DNA from: JBHIYN01 sp041984235 | GTDB lineage: Bacteria; Pseudomonadota; Gammaproteobacteria; Ga0077536 | Assembly (NCBI GenBank): GCA_041984235.1 | Contig: JBHIYN010000002.1 | Span: 310,001 to 374,000, forward strand | DNA: 64,000 bases | Direction: 5' to 3' | Notes under the pieces: model-generated | What the model saw: the letters and a program-made list of their open reading frames with translations, nothing else | What the model was told of the DNA's origin: nothing | Databases searched by the model: none | Program-made: the position numbers and the translations under genes | Part shown: positions 28,538-38,850 of the stretch, one piece after another | Layout of the letters: every line of letters starts with the position of its first letter | Position numbering within the stretch: the first letter of the stretch is position 1

Positions 28538-30607
28538 ATGCGACCGTGTCTCTCCGCTCGTCTCCGGCGTGCGCCGCTCGCGCAACGCCGACCACCCGCC
28601 GGCGTGGCAGCGCGCGTGCTGCTCGCGGCCGTGCTGCTGTGGGTCAGCGGCGCCGCGACGGCGGGCGCGGAGAGCGGCGTCCTGCGCGTGCTCAAGCTGC
28701 GCCATCACGAGATCAACCACCCGCATCGTGACGTCGCCGGCGAATTCCGCCTGCTGAGCGACTTCGCCGCGCGCAACGGCCTGCGCATCGAGTGGCAGGA
28801 CGGCGTCCGCGCCGACGAGCTCGCCGCCCGCCTCGCGCAGGGTGAGGCCGACATGCTGGTGGCCGACCTGCCGCCGGCCGACGAGGATGCCGCGCAACTG
28901 CTGCCCGGCGTCGGCATCGGCGCTTACCACCACGAGGTATTCGGTCGTCGCGGCCTGGTTGCACACAACCCGCTGCAGTTGTCCGGCCTGCGCGTCGCGA
29001 TCAGCCTGTCCTCGCCCCTGTGGCCCTACTTCATGGCGCTGGAGCACGCCGTCGACGGCCTCGGCGTCGTCGTCATGCCGGACGACACCACGCGCGAGGA
29101 TCTGCTCGCCGGCATCGCTGCCGGCGAGTGGGACGCCGCCGTCGTGCCGGTGCGCCCGCGCGAGCGGCCGGTCAAGGGTCAGCCACGGCTGGCGCGTTTG
29201 TTCGTGCTGTCCGGCAGTAGCGCGGCACGCTGGTACTTCGCCGCCGATCGCGGGGACCTGCGCGACGCCCTGGATTCCTACCTCGTACGCTTCCACGCGC
29301 GCCTGGCGACGCCGCAGCCGGCGTTCGGCGATCTCGACACCATCGAGCGCCGCCGCGTGCTGCGCGTGATTACGCGCGTCGACCCGCAGAATTACTTTCT
29401 CAAGGGTGGACGTCGCGCGGGCTTCGAGTTCGAAATGGTGCGCATGTTCGCGCGCGAGCGCGGGCTGGCGACCGAGTTCCTGGTCGCCGGCAACGATCAG
29501 CAGGTGCTCGCCTGGCTGCGCAACGGGATCGGCGACATCGCCACCACCCGCGTCGACGGCGCCCAGGTGCGGGCCGACCCGGGGCTGCGCCAGTCACGCC
29601 AGTACTTTCACGCCGCTGCCGTCGTGCTCGGTCGCGCCGGCAGTGACGCGCTCACCGCCGACACGCTCGCCGGCCGGCGCGTCGCGGTGCTCGGCAACAG
29701 CGTGCAGCACCGCGCCCTGGGCGCGCTGATGGCCGCCGGCGTCGCGCTGGAGGCGGTGGTGCTCAATCCCGGCACGCCGCTGGCCGAGCTCGCCGCGCAC
29801 ATCGAGAGCGGTCTGGCCGACGCCGCCATCGTCGATGCGCACGCCGTACCCGCCCTGCTTCAAGCGCATCCCGACCTGCAGGCCGGCGCCTCGCTGGCGA
29901 CCGGCTTCGACTATGCCTGGACCGCGCGTGCCGGCGATCGCCGCCTGCTCGGCGCAGTCGACGACTTCCTCGAACGCAAGTACCGCACCGCGACCTACAA
30001 CGTGCTCGCGCGGCGCTACTTCGAGCAGCCGCGCTACACACGCTTCGCCGCGACCGACCGCCTCTCGCCCTACGACGAGCTGGTGCGCCGGCATGCCGCG
30101 GACTACGACTTCGACTGGCGCCTGATCGTCGCCCAGATGTACCAGGAGAGCCGCTTCGACCCGGCCGCCCGTTCGAGTGCCGGCGCCCAGGGCCTGATGC
30201 AGCTGCTGCCCGCCACCGCGCGCGCGGTCGGGGTCAGCAACCCGTTCGATCCGGACGCCGGGATCCGCGGCGGCATTGCGTATCTCAGTGCGCTGCGCGC
30301 ACGCTTCGACGATGCCATCTCGCCGCGTGAGCGCACCTGGTTCGCGCTCGCTGCCTACAACGTCGGCTTCCAGCGCGTCGAGCGCGCGCGCGCCGCCGCG
30401 GCCGCGGCAGGCCTCGACCCGCACCGCTGGTTCGGCCACGTCGAGCGCATCATGCGCAACATGGCGCGCGAGGGATCCGGCTGCCACTGCGGCCAGACCG
30501 TGGTCTACGTGCGCGCCATCCGCTCGCTCTACAACACCTACTTCCGCCTGCAGGAGACGCTCACTGCCGGCCTGCCGCCGGCGCGGCGCACGGCACCGGC
30601 GACCTAG
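28538..30607 (+). CDS. MltF-like membrane-bound lytic transglycosylase with two solute-binding domains
   Basis: A 689-residue secreted protein. After an Arg-rich signal segment (cleavage near residue 45) there is a first SBP_bac_3-like domain (about 46-262, VLRVLKLRHHEINHP), a second one (about 268-495, RRRVLRVITRVDPQNYF and FEFEMVRMFARERGL) and a SLT transglycosylase domain (about 505-640) with catalytic Glu537 in VAQMYQESRFDP, SSAGAQGLMQLLPATA and AAYNVG. Known MltF proteins are about 480-520 residues with one sensor domain, so the tandem pair is unusual. The first lacks strong ligand-site motifs and may be degenerate. AAGG precedes the ATG by 8 bp. Confidence 0.88.
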   Translation: MRPCLSARLRRAPLAQRRPPAGVAARVLLAAVLLWVSGAATAGAESGVLRVLKLRHHEINHPHRDVAGEFRLLSDFAARNGLRIEWQDGVRADELAARLAQGEADMLVADLPPADEDAAQLLPGVGIGAYHHEVFGRRGLVAHNPLQLSGLRVAISLSSPLWPYFMALEHAVDGLGVVVMPDDTTREDLLAGIAAGEWDAAVVPVRPRERPVKGQPRLARLFVLSGSSAARWYFAADRGDLRDALDSYLVRFHARLATPQPAFGDLDTIERRRVLRVITRVDPQNYFLKGGRRAGFEFEMVRMFARERGLATEFLVAGNDQQVLAWLRNGIGDIATTRVDGAQVRADPGLRQSRQYFHAAAVVLGRAGSDALTADTLAGRRVAVLGNSVQHRALGALMAAGVALEAVVLNPGTPLAELAAHIESGLADAAIVDAHAVPALLQAHPDLQAGASLATGFDYAWTARAGDRRLLGAVDDFLERKYRTATYNVLARRYFEQPRYTRFAATDRLSPYDELVRRHAADYDFDWRLIVAQMYQESRFDPAARSSAGAQGLMQLLPATARAVGVSNPFDPDAGIRGGIAYLSALRARFDDAISPRERTWFALAAYNVGFQRVERARAAAAAAGLDPHRWFGHVERIMRNMAREGSGCHCGQTVVYVRAIRSLYNTYFRLQETLTAGLPPARRTAPAT

Positions 30608-30615
30608 GCGACCGG

Positions 30616-31299
30616 CTAGCGGTAACGGGTCGGATCGGCGATTGCGGCCGCCGCGAAGCCCTCGCGACGCAGCCGGCAGGCATCGCACCTGCCGCAGGCG
30701 CGGCCGGCGTCGTCGGCCGTGTAGCAGCTCACCGTCTGCGCGTAATCGACGCCCAGCGCGGTGCCGCGACGGATGATGTCGGCCTTGCTGGCGTCGATCA
30801 GCGGCGCGCACACGCGCACCGGGTGACCCTCCACCCCGGCCCGGGTAGCCACTGCGGCGAGCTGCGCGAACGCCGCGATGAAGGCCGGCCGGCAGTCGGG
30901 GTAGCCGGAATAGTCGACCGCGTTGACGCCGACGTGGAGACTGCCGGCATCGACCACCTCGGCCCAGCCCAGCGCGAGCGCCAGCATCACCGTGTTACGC
31001 GCCGGGACGTAGGTGACCGGAATACCCGTGGTGGGCGTCTCCGGCACGTCGATGCCGGCATCGGTCAGCGCCGAGCCGCCGAACTGGCCGAAGTCGACCG
31101 TGACCACGCGGTGCTCGACCGCGCCCAGCGCGGCCGAGACGCGCGCCGCGGCGGCCAGCTCGGCGGCGTGGCGCTGACCGTAATCGACCGCCAGCGTGTA
31201 GCACGCCAGTCCCTCGGCGCGGGCCACGGCGAGCACGGTGGACGAGTCGAGGCCGCCGGAGAGCAGCACGACGGCGCGGCGCTCAGCGTCCCGGCTCAT
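30616..31299 (-). CDS. queC: 7-cyano-7-deazaguanine synthase
   Basis: Converts CDG to preQ0 in queuosine synthesis using ATP and ammonia. The start is ATG at 31299, giving 227 residues. The PP-loop is VLLSGGLDSSTVLAVA; the zinc cysteine cluster is CGRCDACRLRREGF preceded by a further Cys in VSCYTADDAG. It overlaps the end of queE by 17 bp and converges with the transglycosylase gene 8 bp away. Confidence 0.95.
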   Translation of the reverse strand: MSRDAERRAVVLLSGGLDSSTVLAVARAEGLACYTLAVDYGQRHAAELAAAARVSAALGAVEHRVVTVDFGQFGGSALTDAGIDVPETPTTGIPVTYVPARNTVMLALALGWAEVVDAGSLHVGVNAVDYSGYPDCRPAFIAAFAQLAAVATRAGVEGHPVRVCAPLIDASKADIIRRGTALGVDYAQTVSCYTADDAGRACGRCDACRLRREGFAAAAIADPTRYR

Positions 31300-31945
31300 C
31301 GCCCCACAACAGCTTGTGCAATTGCACCTGCAGGCGTACCGGCAGGCGATCGGCCAGGATCCAGTCGGCGAGCTCGCGCGGTGCGACTTCGCCGTGAGCG
31401 GGCGAGAACAGGATCGCCACGTCGTCCGCCGGGTGTGCGCGCACGAACTCGCGACTCCACTCGTAGTCGGCGCGCGAGGTGATGACGAACTTGAGCTCGT
31501 CACCGGCGGCGAGGTGCACGAGGTTGGCCGCGAGGTTGCGCGCACTCTCGCCGGATCCGGGGGTCTTGACGTCGACCACCCGGGACACGCGCGCGTCGAC
31601 GCCGCCGATGTCGAGCGCGCCGCTGGTCTCCAGCGAAACCGCGTAGCCGGCATCGCACAGCGCTGTCATCAGCGGCAGCACGGCCGGTTGCGCAAGCGGC
31701 TCGCCACCGGTCACGCAGACCTGGCGCACCCCGTGCTCGCGCACCGCGTCGAGGATCGCCTGCAGGCTCATCACGCGTCCGCCGGAGAAGGCATAGGCCG
31801 TGTCACAGTAGCCGCAACGCAGCGGGCAGCCGGTCAAACGCACGAACACCGTCGGCAGGCCGACGCGCGTCGACTCGCCCTGCAGCGACGCAAAGATCTC
31901 GGTGATGCGCAGACTCGCGTCGGCAATGGCGGGGCGGGCGGACAT
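31283..31945 (-). CDS. queE: 7-carboxy-7-deazaguanine synthase (radical SAM)
   Basis: Radical SAM ring contraction of CPH4 to CDG in queuosine synthesis. The start chosen is ATG at 31945 (MSARPAIAD), 220 residues; an in-frame start 33 bp upstream is possible. The cluster motif is CPLRCGYCDTAYAF (CxxxCxxC), and VCVTGGEPLAQP is the SAM-binding GGE. It lies in the tolB-pal-cpoB-queE-queC order shared by many gammaproteobacteria. Confidence 0.94.
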   Translation of the reverse strand: MSARPAIADASLRITEIFASLQGESTRVGLPTVFVRLTGCPLRCGYCDTAYAFSGGRVMSLQAILDAVREHGVRQVCVTGGEPLAQPAVLPLMTALCDAGYAVSLETSGALDIGGVDARVSRVVDVKTPGSGESARNLAANLVHLAAGDELKFVITSRADYEWSREFVRAHPADDVAILFSPAHGEVAPRELADWILADRLPVRLQVQLHKLLWGDEPGR

Positions 31946-32022
31946 GACGGGCAGGGAGTCAGGCCGGGCCGCCGACACCGCAGGCAGGCGCGCGGCTCAT
32001 CGGCTGTGACCGGCTCGCGGCT

Positions 32023-33051
32023 TCAGCGCGCCTCGGCGCGAATGCGCTGGATGCGCTCGTCGGCCAGGCGCGCGGCGGCGGAGCCGGGGAAGCGGGTCTT
32101 GAGCTCGCCGAGCACGCTCATGGCCTGGTCGGTCAGACCGAGCTCGTAGTAGCTGTAGGCAATCTTGAGCATCGCGTGTGACTGCTTCTTGCTGTCCGGG
32201 TAGTTGCGCACGAGCTGCTGGTACTGCTCGATGGCGGGCTCGAACTGGCGCATCACGTAGTACGCCTCGCCGAGCCAGTACTGTGCGTTGTCGGCGTACT
32301 GACTGCCGGGGTAGAGCTGCATGAAGCTGTTGAACGCGGCGATCGAATCCTCGTACTGCCCGGCCTTGAGCATGCCGAAGGCGTCGCGATAGGCGGCCTC
32401 GGACTCGGGGCTGTCGACGCCGGCCGGCGCCGGCCGCAGCGAGGGTGTCGGCGCAACGGGGACAGCCGTGGCAGCAGGCTCGGTTGCGGCGCCCGGGGCG
32501 GGAGCCGGCGCGAGGGCCGCGAGTGCCTCGCCGGCGGCCTCGACGTCGAGGCCGGCGTCGTCGACCGTCATTGCGCTGTCACCGGGCGCCGCGGGCAGGC
32601 CCTGCGGTGACTGCACGTCGAGCGCCATCGCCGCGCCGGCCGGGGCGCCGGCTATGCTCGTACCCGCGGGGGCATTCAGGGTCGGCAGCGGGGGATCGAG
32701 CGCGCTCTCGCCCGTCGCGGCCGCGGCGGCGCCGGGCGCCACGCTGATGATGCCGCCCTGCTCGAGCCGGCCGAGGCGGCGATCGACGTCGACGTAGCTC
32801 GCGGTCTGGCTCTTGCGCAGCTGCTCCAGCGAGAACACCTGGTTTTCCAGCTCGCCTCGCAACTGGCGCACTTCCTGTTGCAGCAGCTCGACCTGGCGCA
32901 CCAGGTCGAGCAGGCCCTTGTTGTTGAGCGCGCGCTCCAGGCGCGCCAGCCGCTCGGCGGTGGCGTCGGCCTGCGCGGCCGCCGCCAGTGGCAGCAGCAG
33001 GGCGGCGCCGGCCAGCGCCAGCCGCACTGCGCGAGTCATCGTTGCCGCCAT
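32023..33051 (-). CDS. cpoB: Cell division coordinator CpoB (YbgF)
   Basis: Periplasmic TolA-interacting protein that links Tol-Pal to PBP1B during septation. The start is ATG at 33051, sharing one base with the pal stop (TGATG); 342 residues. There is a signal peptide (about 1-26), a trimeric coiled-coil (about 30-85, ERLARLERALNNKGLLDLVRQVELLQQEV in parts), a long Ala/Pro-rich linker (about 95-215, longer than in E. coli) and three TPR-like repeats at the C-terminus (AYRDAFGMLKAGQYEDSIAAF, then YWLGEAYYV and MLKIAYSYYELG). Confidence 0.93.
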   Translation of the reverse strand: MAATMTRAVRLALAGAALLLPLAAAAQADATAERLARLERALNNKGLLDLVRQVELLQQEVRQLRGELENQVFSLEQLRKSQTASYVDVDRRLGRLEQGGIISVAPGAAAAATGESALDPPLPTLNAPAGTSIAGAPAGAAMALDVQSPQGLPAAPGDSAMTVDDAGLDVEAAGEALAALAPAPAPGAATEPAATAVPVAPTPSLRPAPAGVDSPESEAAYRDAFGMLKAGQYEDSIAAFNSFMQLYPGSQYADNAQYWLGEAYYVMRQFEPAIEQYQQLVRNYPDSKKQSHAMLKIAYSYYELGLTDQAMSVLGELKTRFPGSAAARLADERIQRIRAEAR

Positions 33052-33602
33052 CAATAGACCAGCTCGACGCGCCGGTTGAGGCCGTAGGACTGCTCGTCGT
33101 GGCCGTCCACGGCGGGCCGCTCCTCGCCGTAGCTGACCGCCTTGACCTGCCCGGCCGAGGCGCCGAGCAGGACCAGCTGGCGGCGCACCGCCAGCGCGCG
33201 TCGTTCGCCGAGCGCGAGGTTGTACTCACGCGACCCGCGCTCGTCGGCATGCCCTTCCAGGGTGACGCTGGCGCCGGGGTTGGCGGCGAGATAACCGGCA
33301 TGTGCCGATACCGTGCCCGCGAAGTCGGAGCGGATGTTGGCGCTGTCGTAATCGAAGTAGATGACGCGCACCGACAACGGGCTGTTGGGGTCGTCGAGTG
33401 CCGCCGCGCTGAGGCCGCCGTCGTCGTCGAGGCCCTGCGTGCGTGCGCCGCCGCTTTCCGCGCCGCTGCCGGACGCCGTGCTGCGTTCCTCGACGCGCGC
33501 TCGGCTCTGGGCATCGTCGTCCTTGGACTTCGTCGAGCTGCACGCGGTCATCGCGACCGCGATCATCAGGATGCCGAAAAACTTGAGGCCGGCCCCTTTC
33601 AT
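33051..33602 (-). CDS. pal: Peptidoglycan-associated lipoprotein Pal
   Basis: Outer-membrane lipoprotein that holds peptidoglycan and binds TolB. The start is ATG at 33602 with a strong AGGAG 7 bp upstream; 183 residues. The lipobox MTAC gives lipidated Cys21. An acidic Ser/Asp-rich linker (about 22-65) precedes the OmpA domain with VIYFDYDSANI, VTLEGHADERGSREYN and NRRVELVY at the very end. It follows tolB by 64 bp. Confidence 0.96.
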   Translation of the reverse strand: MKGAGLKFFGILMIAVAMTACSSTKSKDDDAQSRARVEERSTASGSGAESGGARTQGLDDDGGLSAAALDDPNSPLSVRVIYFDYDSANIRSDFAGTVSAHAGYLAANPGASVTLEGHADERGSREYNLALGERRALAVRRQLVLLGASAGQVKAVSYGEERPAVDGHDEQSYGLNRRVELVY

Positions 33603-33666
33603 GCGCTTTCTCCTAAATTTGGATCCGCCTGGAAACACCCGGGAATGGCTTGCCGCGCGCCCGCGA

Positions 33667-34998
33667 TCAGTCGCGGAAAGGACCCCACGCGGGCTCTCTG
33701 ACTTCACCGCGCTGCAAGGCCAGCCGCTGCCTGAGCCGACCGTCGGTCGAGACCGCCGCCAGCTCCGTGCCGCGCGCGCCCATTGTCGCATAAATTATCA
33801 TGCTGCCGTTCGGCGCAAAGCTCGGCGACTCGTCCAGCCGGGCGTTGGTGAGCACCTCGAAGACGTTGGTCTCGAGGTCGAGCACGGCGATGTGGTAACC
33901 GCGATCCCCGCCGTTGACCACGGCCAGCTTGCGACCGTCGGGCGACAGGCGCGGGCGTGCGTTGTAGCGCCCCATGTTGAACGTCACCCGCTGTGGTGCG
34001 CTGCCGTCCAGGGCGACCCGGTAGATCTGCGGACCGCCGCCGCGATCGGAGGTGAACACGATGCTGCGACCGTCCGGTGCCCAGTTCGCCTCGGTGTCGA
34101 TCGCGGCATGATTGGTCAGGCGGGTCAGGTTGCGGCTGCGCAGGCTGTAGAGATAGATCTCCGGATTGCCGTCGCGTGACAGGGTCACCGCGAGCCGTTC
34201 GCCGTCCGGCGCGAACGCGGGCGAGCTGTTGATGCCGACGCCGGCGATGATCTTCTCGCGCCGCCCGGTGCGAATGTCCTGCAGGTAGATGGCCGAGTTG
34301 CGATCCTCGAACGACACGTAGGCGAGCTGCGAACCGTCCGGTGACCAGGCCGGTGACAGCAGCGGCTGTCGCGATTCGAGAATGGTATGCGGATCGTAGC
34401 CGTCGGCATCGGCCACCTGCAGGCGGTAGATCGATTCCTTGGCCGACTTCTTCTCTACCGTGACGTAGGCGATGCGAGTAGCGAACGCACCCTTCTCGCC
34501 GAGCAGCTTCTCGTAAATGAGGTCGCTGACGTGGTGCGCGGTGAGGCGCATGTTCTCGGCCGAGGTCGGGATGCGGAAGCCGAGCAGCTGCTTGCCACGA
34601 TAAACGTCGAGCACGCGAAACTCGACCACGAAGCCGCCGTCGGCGCCGCCCAGGACCTTGCCGATGACGAGATTCTCCATGCCGAGCACGCGCCAGTCCT
34701 TGAAGTTGACGGCGTTGAAGCTCGCCGGGCGCGAGGGCAGGTCCGCCGCCGGCATCGGTGCGAACTTGCCGCTGCGCGCGAGATCGGCACTGACCACGGC
34801 GGCGACGTCGACCCCGCCGGTGTCGTCGCCGACGGTGGCAAACGGCACCACGGCGATCGGCAGCGCGGACTCGATGCCCTGCTCGATGCGAATGGTCAGC
34901 TCGCCGTCGCGTGCCTGCGCCGGCACCCAGGCAGCGGCCAGCAGCGCGAGCAGTATGGCGACGCGCGGGAAAAGACGCTCAGGACGGGTCGAAGACAA
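33667..34998 (-). CDS. tolB: Tol-Pal system protein TolB
   Basis: Periplasmic beta-propeller that cycles between Pal and TolA. The 443 residues comprise a signal peptide (about 1-30), an N-terminal domain (about 31-165) and six propeller blades with repeated SPDG/APDG turns: LSPAWSPDGSQLAYVSF, SSPAFAPDGERLAV, EANWAPDGRSIVF, RPRLSPDGRKLAV and SPSFAPNGSMIIY. Its start overlaps the tolA end by 20 bp. Confidence 0.96.
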   Translation of the reverse strand: MSSTRPERLFPRVAILLALLAAAWVPAQARDGELTIRIEQGIESALPIAVVPFATVGDDTGGVDVAAVVSADLARSGKFAPMPAADLPSRPASFNAVNFKDWRVLGMENLVIGKVLGGADGGFVVEFRVLDVYRGKQLLGFRIPTSAENMRLTAHHVSDLIYEKLLGEKGAFATRIAYVTVEKKSAKESIYRLQVADADGYDPHTILESRQPLLSPAWSPDGSQLAYVSFEDRNSAIYLQDIRTGRREKIIAGVGINSSPAFAPDGERLAVTLSRDGNPEIYLYSLRSRNLTRLTNHAAIDTEANWAPDGRSIVFTSDRGGGPQIYRVALDGSAPQRVTFNMGRYNARPRLSPDGRKLAVVNGGDRGYHIAVLDLETNVFEVLTNARLDESPSFAPNGSMIIYATMGARGTELAAVSTDGRLRQRLALQRGEVREPAWGPFRD

Positions 34999-35884
34999 AG
35001 GCGATGCTCCTCATCTGTTGAAACAGCCGCGGATCGGCGGGGACCGGGAGCGGTGCGGCCTTGCGTACCGCGTTCTCCGCCTGGCGGTCGAAGGTCGGGT
35101 TGCCGCTGGACTTGACGATCTGCACCCCGGCGACCTCGCCCCCCGGGATCAGCGTAATTCTGAGCGTGCAGGTGAGCCCGTCAAGTCCCGGCAGGATGGT
35201 GAAGGACTGGCGCACGCGCTGGGCGATGGCGGCGACGTAGCGATCGATCTCGGTGGCGTCGGCCGCGGCCTGCGCCGCCGCCTGGCGCGCCGCCTCCTCC
35301 GCCGCCAGCTCGTCCTGCAGCGCCTGCTCGATACGCTTGCGCTCGGCTTCGCGCGCGGCCGCCTCCTTGCGTTTGCGCTCGGCCTCGGCCTGGCGCTTCT
35401 GCTCCGCTTCGGCCTGCCGCTTCTTTTCCGCCTCGGCCTCGGCCCGGCGTTGCTTCTCGGCCTCCGCTTCGCGCCGTGCCTGCTCCGCCGCCGCCTTCTC
35501 GCGCTCCGCCTCGGCCTTGCGCTTCTCTGCCTCGGCCGCTTTGCGCTCGGCCTCCGCGGCCTTGCGTTCGGCTTCCTGGCGCTTGCGTGCCGACTCCGCC
35601 TCGGCCTTCTTGATGCGCTCCTGCTCGGCCTTGAGATCGGCCAGGCGTTTCTCCTCGGCGGCGCGTTTGCGCTCGAGCTCGCGGCGTTCGCGCTCCTCGG
35701 CGGCTTTGAGCCGTTCGACTTCCTGCGCCACCGCCTGGCTGTCGATGACCTTCGCCTGCACGATGTCCCGGTGCTCGGCGGGCCGCCGGATCTCGTCGGG
35801 CGAGAAATCGACGCTCACCGTCAGCACCAGCACCAGCAGCACGTGCAGCAGTACCGACCAGCCAATCGATCGTTTGCGAAACAT
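34979..35884 (-). CDS. tolA: Tol-Pal system protein TolA
   Basis: Inner-membrane protein spanning the periplasm, energised by TolQR. The 301 residues have one N-terminal membrane helix (WSVLLHVLLVLVLTVSVDF), a long Glu/Lys/Ala/Arg helical rod (about 50-205) of AEAE and EAERK repeats, and a C-terminal domain (about 210-301) with IDRYVAAIAQRVRQSF, LTCTLRITLIPGGEV and NPTFDRQAENAVRKAAPLP that is TonB-like. It lies 18 bp after tolR. Confidence 0.95.
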   Translation of the reverse strand: MFRKRSIGWSVLLHVLLVLVLTVSVDFSPDEIRRPAEHRDIVQAKVIDSQAVAQEVERLKAAEERERRELERKRAAEEKRLADLKAEQERIKKAEAESARKRQEAERKAAEAERKAAEAEKRKAEAEREKAAAEQARREAEAEKQRRAEAEAEKKRQAEAEQKRQAEAERKRKEAAAREAERKRIEQALQDELAAEEAARQAAAQAAADATEIDRYVAAIAQRVRQSFTILPGLDGLTCTLRITLIPGGEVAGVQIVKSSGNPTFDRQAENAVRKAAPLPVPADPRLFQQMRSIAFVFDPS

Positions 35885-35902
35885 CGGGCGCGCGCGGCGG
35901 GG

Positions 35903-36328
<426 letters not shown>

Positions 36329-36340
36329 CGCGCGCACCCG

Positions 36341-36418
36341 TAAAAAGGGGACATGCCACATTTTGCCGGCCGGCGACCCGGGTCGCCGGCCGGCAAAATG
36401 TGGCATGTCCCCTTTTTA
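36341..36418. repeat. Perfect 78-bp palindrome with AAAAAGGGGACATGCCAC ends, before tolR
   Basis: Each 39-bp half is the exact reverse complement of the other, with the centre between 36379 and 36380 (GACCC|GGGTC). The outer 18 bases after the first T, AAAAAGGGGACATGCCAC, equal the arms of the thrB-associated element; the inner GCCGGCCGGCGACCC is unique. It would form a very stable hairpin or cruciform in the tolQR message, ending 12 bp from the tolR start. It abuts the next repeat (36421). Confidence 0.95.
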
Positions 36419-36420
36419 GC

Positions 36421-36538
36421 TCGCGAGCGAAGCCAGGTCGCGTTCCGGCGGCGCGCAGAAGCCGCAGCGTATCGAGCCATACGTGAGGACTTCGAGCACC
36501 GGGGAGACGCGAGCTGGCGAGCGCAGTAGCTTCTCATC
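36421..36538. repeat. First copy of a 118-bp direct repeat between tolQ and tolR
   Basis: From TCGCGAGCGAAGCC to AGCTTCTCATC this copy matches 36567-36684 at all but about three positions (near 36504-36516), offset 146 bp. Its left flank, where the second copy has a GATGAGAAGC terminal repeat, is replaced by the adjacent palindrome at 36341-36418, as if the palindrome had inserted at or into this copy. It has no coding function that can be supported. Confidence 0.93.
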
Positions 36539-36548
36539 CAGGACCTCC

Positions 36549-36691
36549 GCAGACCGATGAGAAGCGTCGCGAGCGAAGCCAGGTCGCGTTCCGGCGGCGC
36601 GCAGAAGCCGCAGCGTATCGAGCCATACGTGAGGACTTCGAGCACCGGCGGGACGCGAGATGGCGAGCGCAGTAGCTTCTCATCGGTCTGC
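36549..36691. repeat. 143-bp inverted-repeat-bounded element starting in the tolQ stop codon
   Basis: Terminal inverted repeats of 17 bp (GCAGACCGATGAGAAGC at 36549-36565 and its complement at 36675-36691) bound the second copy of the 118-bp repeat. A 16-base hairpin with CGTAT/ATACG arms lies at 36614-36629, within 2 bp of the exact centre. Intermediate blocks (TCGCGT, CCG..GG) also pair, so the whole unit is an imperfect palindrome. Its outer base is part of the tolQ TAG stop. It is probably a MITE- or REP-like unit. Confidence 0.92.
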
Positions 36692-37365
36692 TAGTCGTGG
36701 ACCTGACGGCGGAGGATAGCCAGAAACTCCTCCACGAAGATGTCGTAGCGCCCGTCGATGCGATCGATACCGGCGGCGTAGCGGTTGTAGGCGATGACCG
36801 CGGGGATGGCCGCGAAGAGGCCCATCGCGGTCGCCACCAGCGCCTCGGAAATACCCGGCGCGACCATCGCCAGCGTCGCCTGGTGCACGTTGCCCAGCGC
36901 CTGGAAGGAATTCATGATGCCCCACACGGTGCCGAACAGGCCGACGTAGGGACTCACCGAGCCGATCGTGGCGAGCGTCGGCAGGCTGGTGTCCAGCGCT
37001 TCGAGCTCGCGGCTGACGGTGACTTTCATGGCGCGCTGCGCGCCGTCGAGGATGTCGGCGCTGTCCAGCCCGCCGCGCTTGCGCAGCCGCGCGAACTCGC
37101 GGAAGCCGGACTCGAAGATGCGCTCCATGCCAGTGGCCTCGCCGGGCGCGGCCGAGATGCGGTTGTACAGCCGGGTCAGGTCCTCGGTCGACCAGAACTC
37201 GTCCTCGAACGCCTCCATCTCGCGATGCGCGCGCCTGAGCTCGGCGCGCTTGGCGAAGATCATCGCCCACGAGGCGACCGAGGCGGCCAGCAGCAACAGC
37301 ATGACCAGCTTGACCAGCAGGCTGGCGCCGAGCACCAGGCTCGCGATGGACAGATCACTCGACAC
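36691..37365 (-). CDS. tolQ: Tol-Pal system protein TolQ
   Basis: ExbB/MotA-family inner-membrane subunit of the TolQR motor. The 224 residues have three membrane helices: about 12-36 (VLGASLLVKLVMLLLLAASVA), about 128-155 (SPYVGLFGTVWGIMNSF) and about 165-190 (EALVATAMGLFAAIPAVIAY), with the conserved motor Thr/Ala positions. It overlaps ybgC by 11 bp. Its TAG stop coincides with the boundary of an inverted-repeat element, so transcription into tolR must pass 362 bp of repeats. Confidence 0.95.
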   Translation of the reverse strand: MSSDLSIASLVLGASLLVKLVMLLLLAASVASWAMIFAKRAELRRAHREMEAFEDEFWSTEDLTRLYNRISAAPGEATGMERIFESGFREFARLRKRGGLDSADILDGAQRAMKVTVSRELEALDTSLPTLATIGSVSPYVGLFGTVWGIMNSFQALGNVHQATLAMVAPGISEALVATAMGLFAAIPAVIAYNRYAAGIDRIDGRYDIFVEEFLAILRRQVHD

Positions 37366-37779
37366 TTTCGAATACCCTCATCATGTGCGCCGGAATGCGG
37401 CACGGGCTGAACGCACCGGCGCTGACGCAGGCGACCGTGTTGGCCGCCGCGCAGACCAGCGCGCCGTCCGCGTCCTCCACGCGCTGCCCGAACGCGATGC
37501 TCACCCGGCGCAACCGTTCGATACGCGAACGCACCACGAGTTCCTCGTTGAAGCGCGCGGCGCGCCGGTAGCTGACGTCGGTCTGCGTGACGACGAAGAG
37601 CACGCCGTCACGCTCAAGTAACGCATCCTGCTCGAAGCCCAGCGCGCGCAGCCACTCGGTGCGCGCGCGCTCCATGAAGCGCAGGTAGTTGGCGTGGTAG
37701 ACGATGCCGCCGGCGTCGGTGTCCTCGAAGTACACGCGCACCGGCCACGCGAACGGTTGTCTGAGCGGGCTCGCGCCAT

Positions 37780-37783
<4 letters not shown>
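37355..37783 (-). CDS. ybgC: Tol-Pal-associated acyl-CoA thioesterase YbgC
   Basis: Hotdog-fold thioesterase of 142 residues. The catalytic Asp is in VYFEDTDAGGIVYHANYLRFMERARTEW (residues about 15-42), the 4-hydroxybenzoyl-CoA thioesterase signature. It is regularly the first gene of the tol operon. The ATG overlaps the ruvB TGA as ATGA and its end overlaps tolQ by 11 bp. Confidence 0.95.
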
Positions 37784-38823
<1,040 letters not shown>

Positions 38824-38850
38824 GTGCGTCTCCTGGCATGCCGCGCGACC

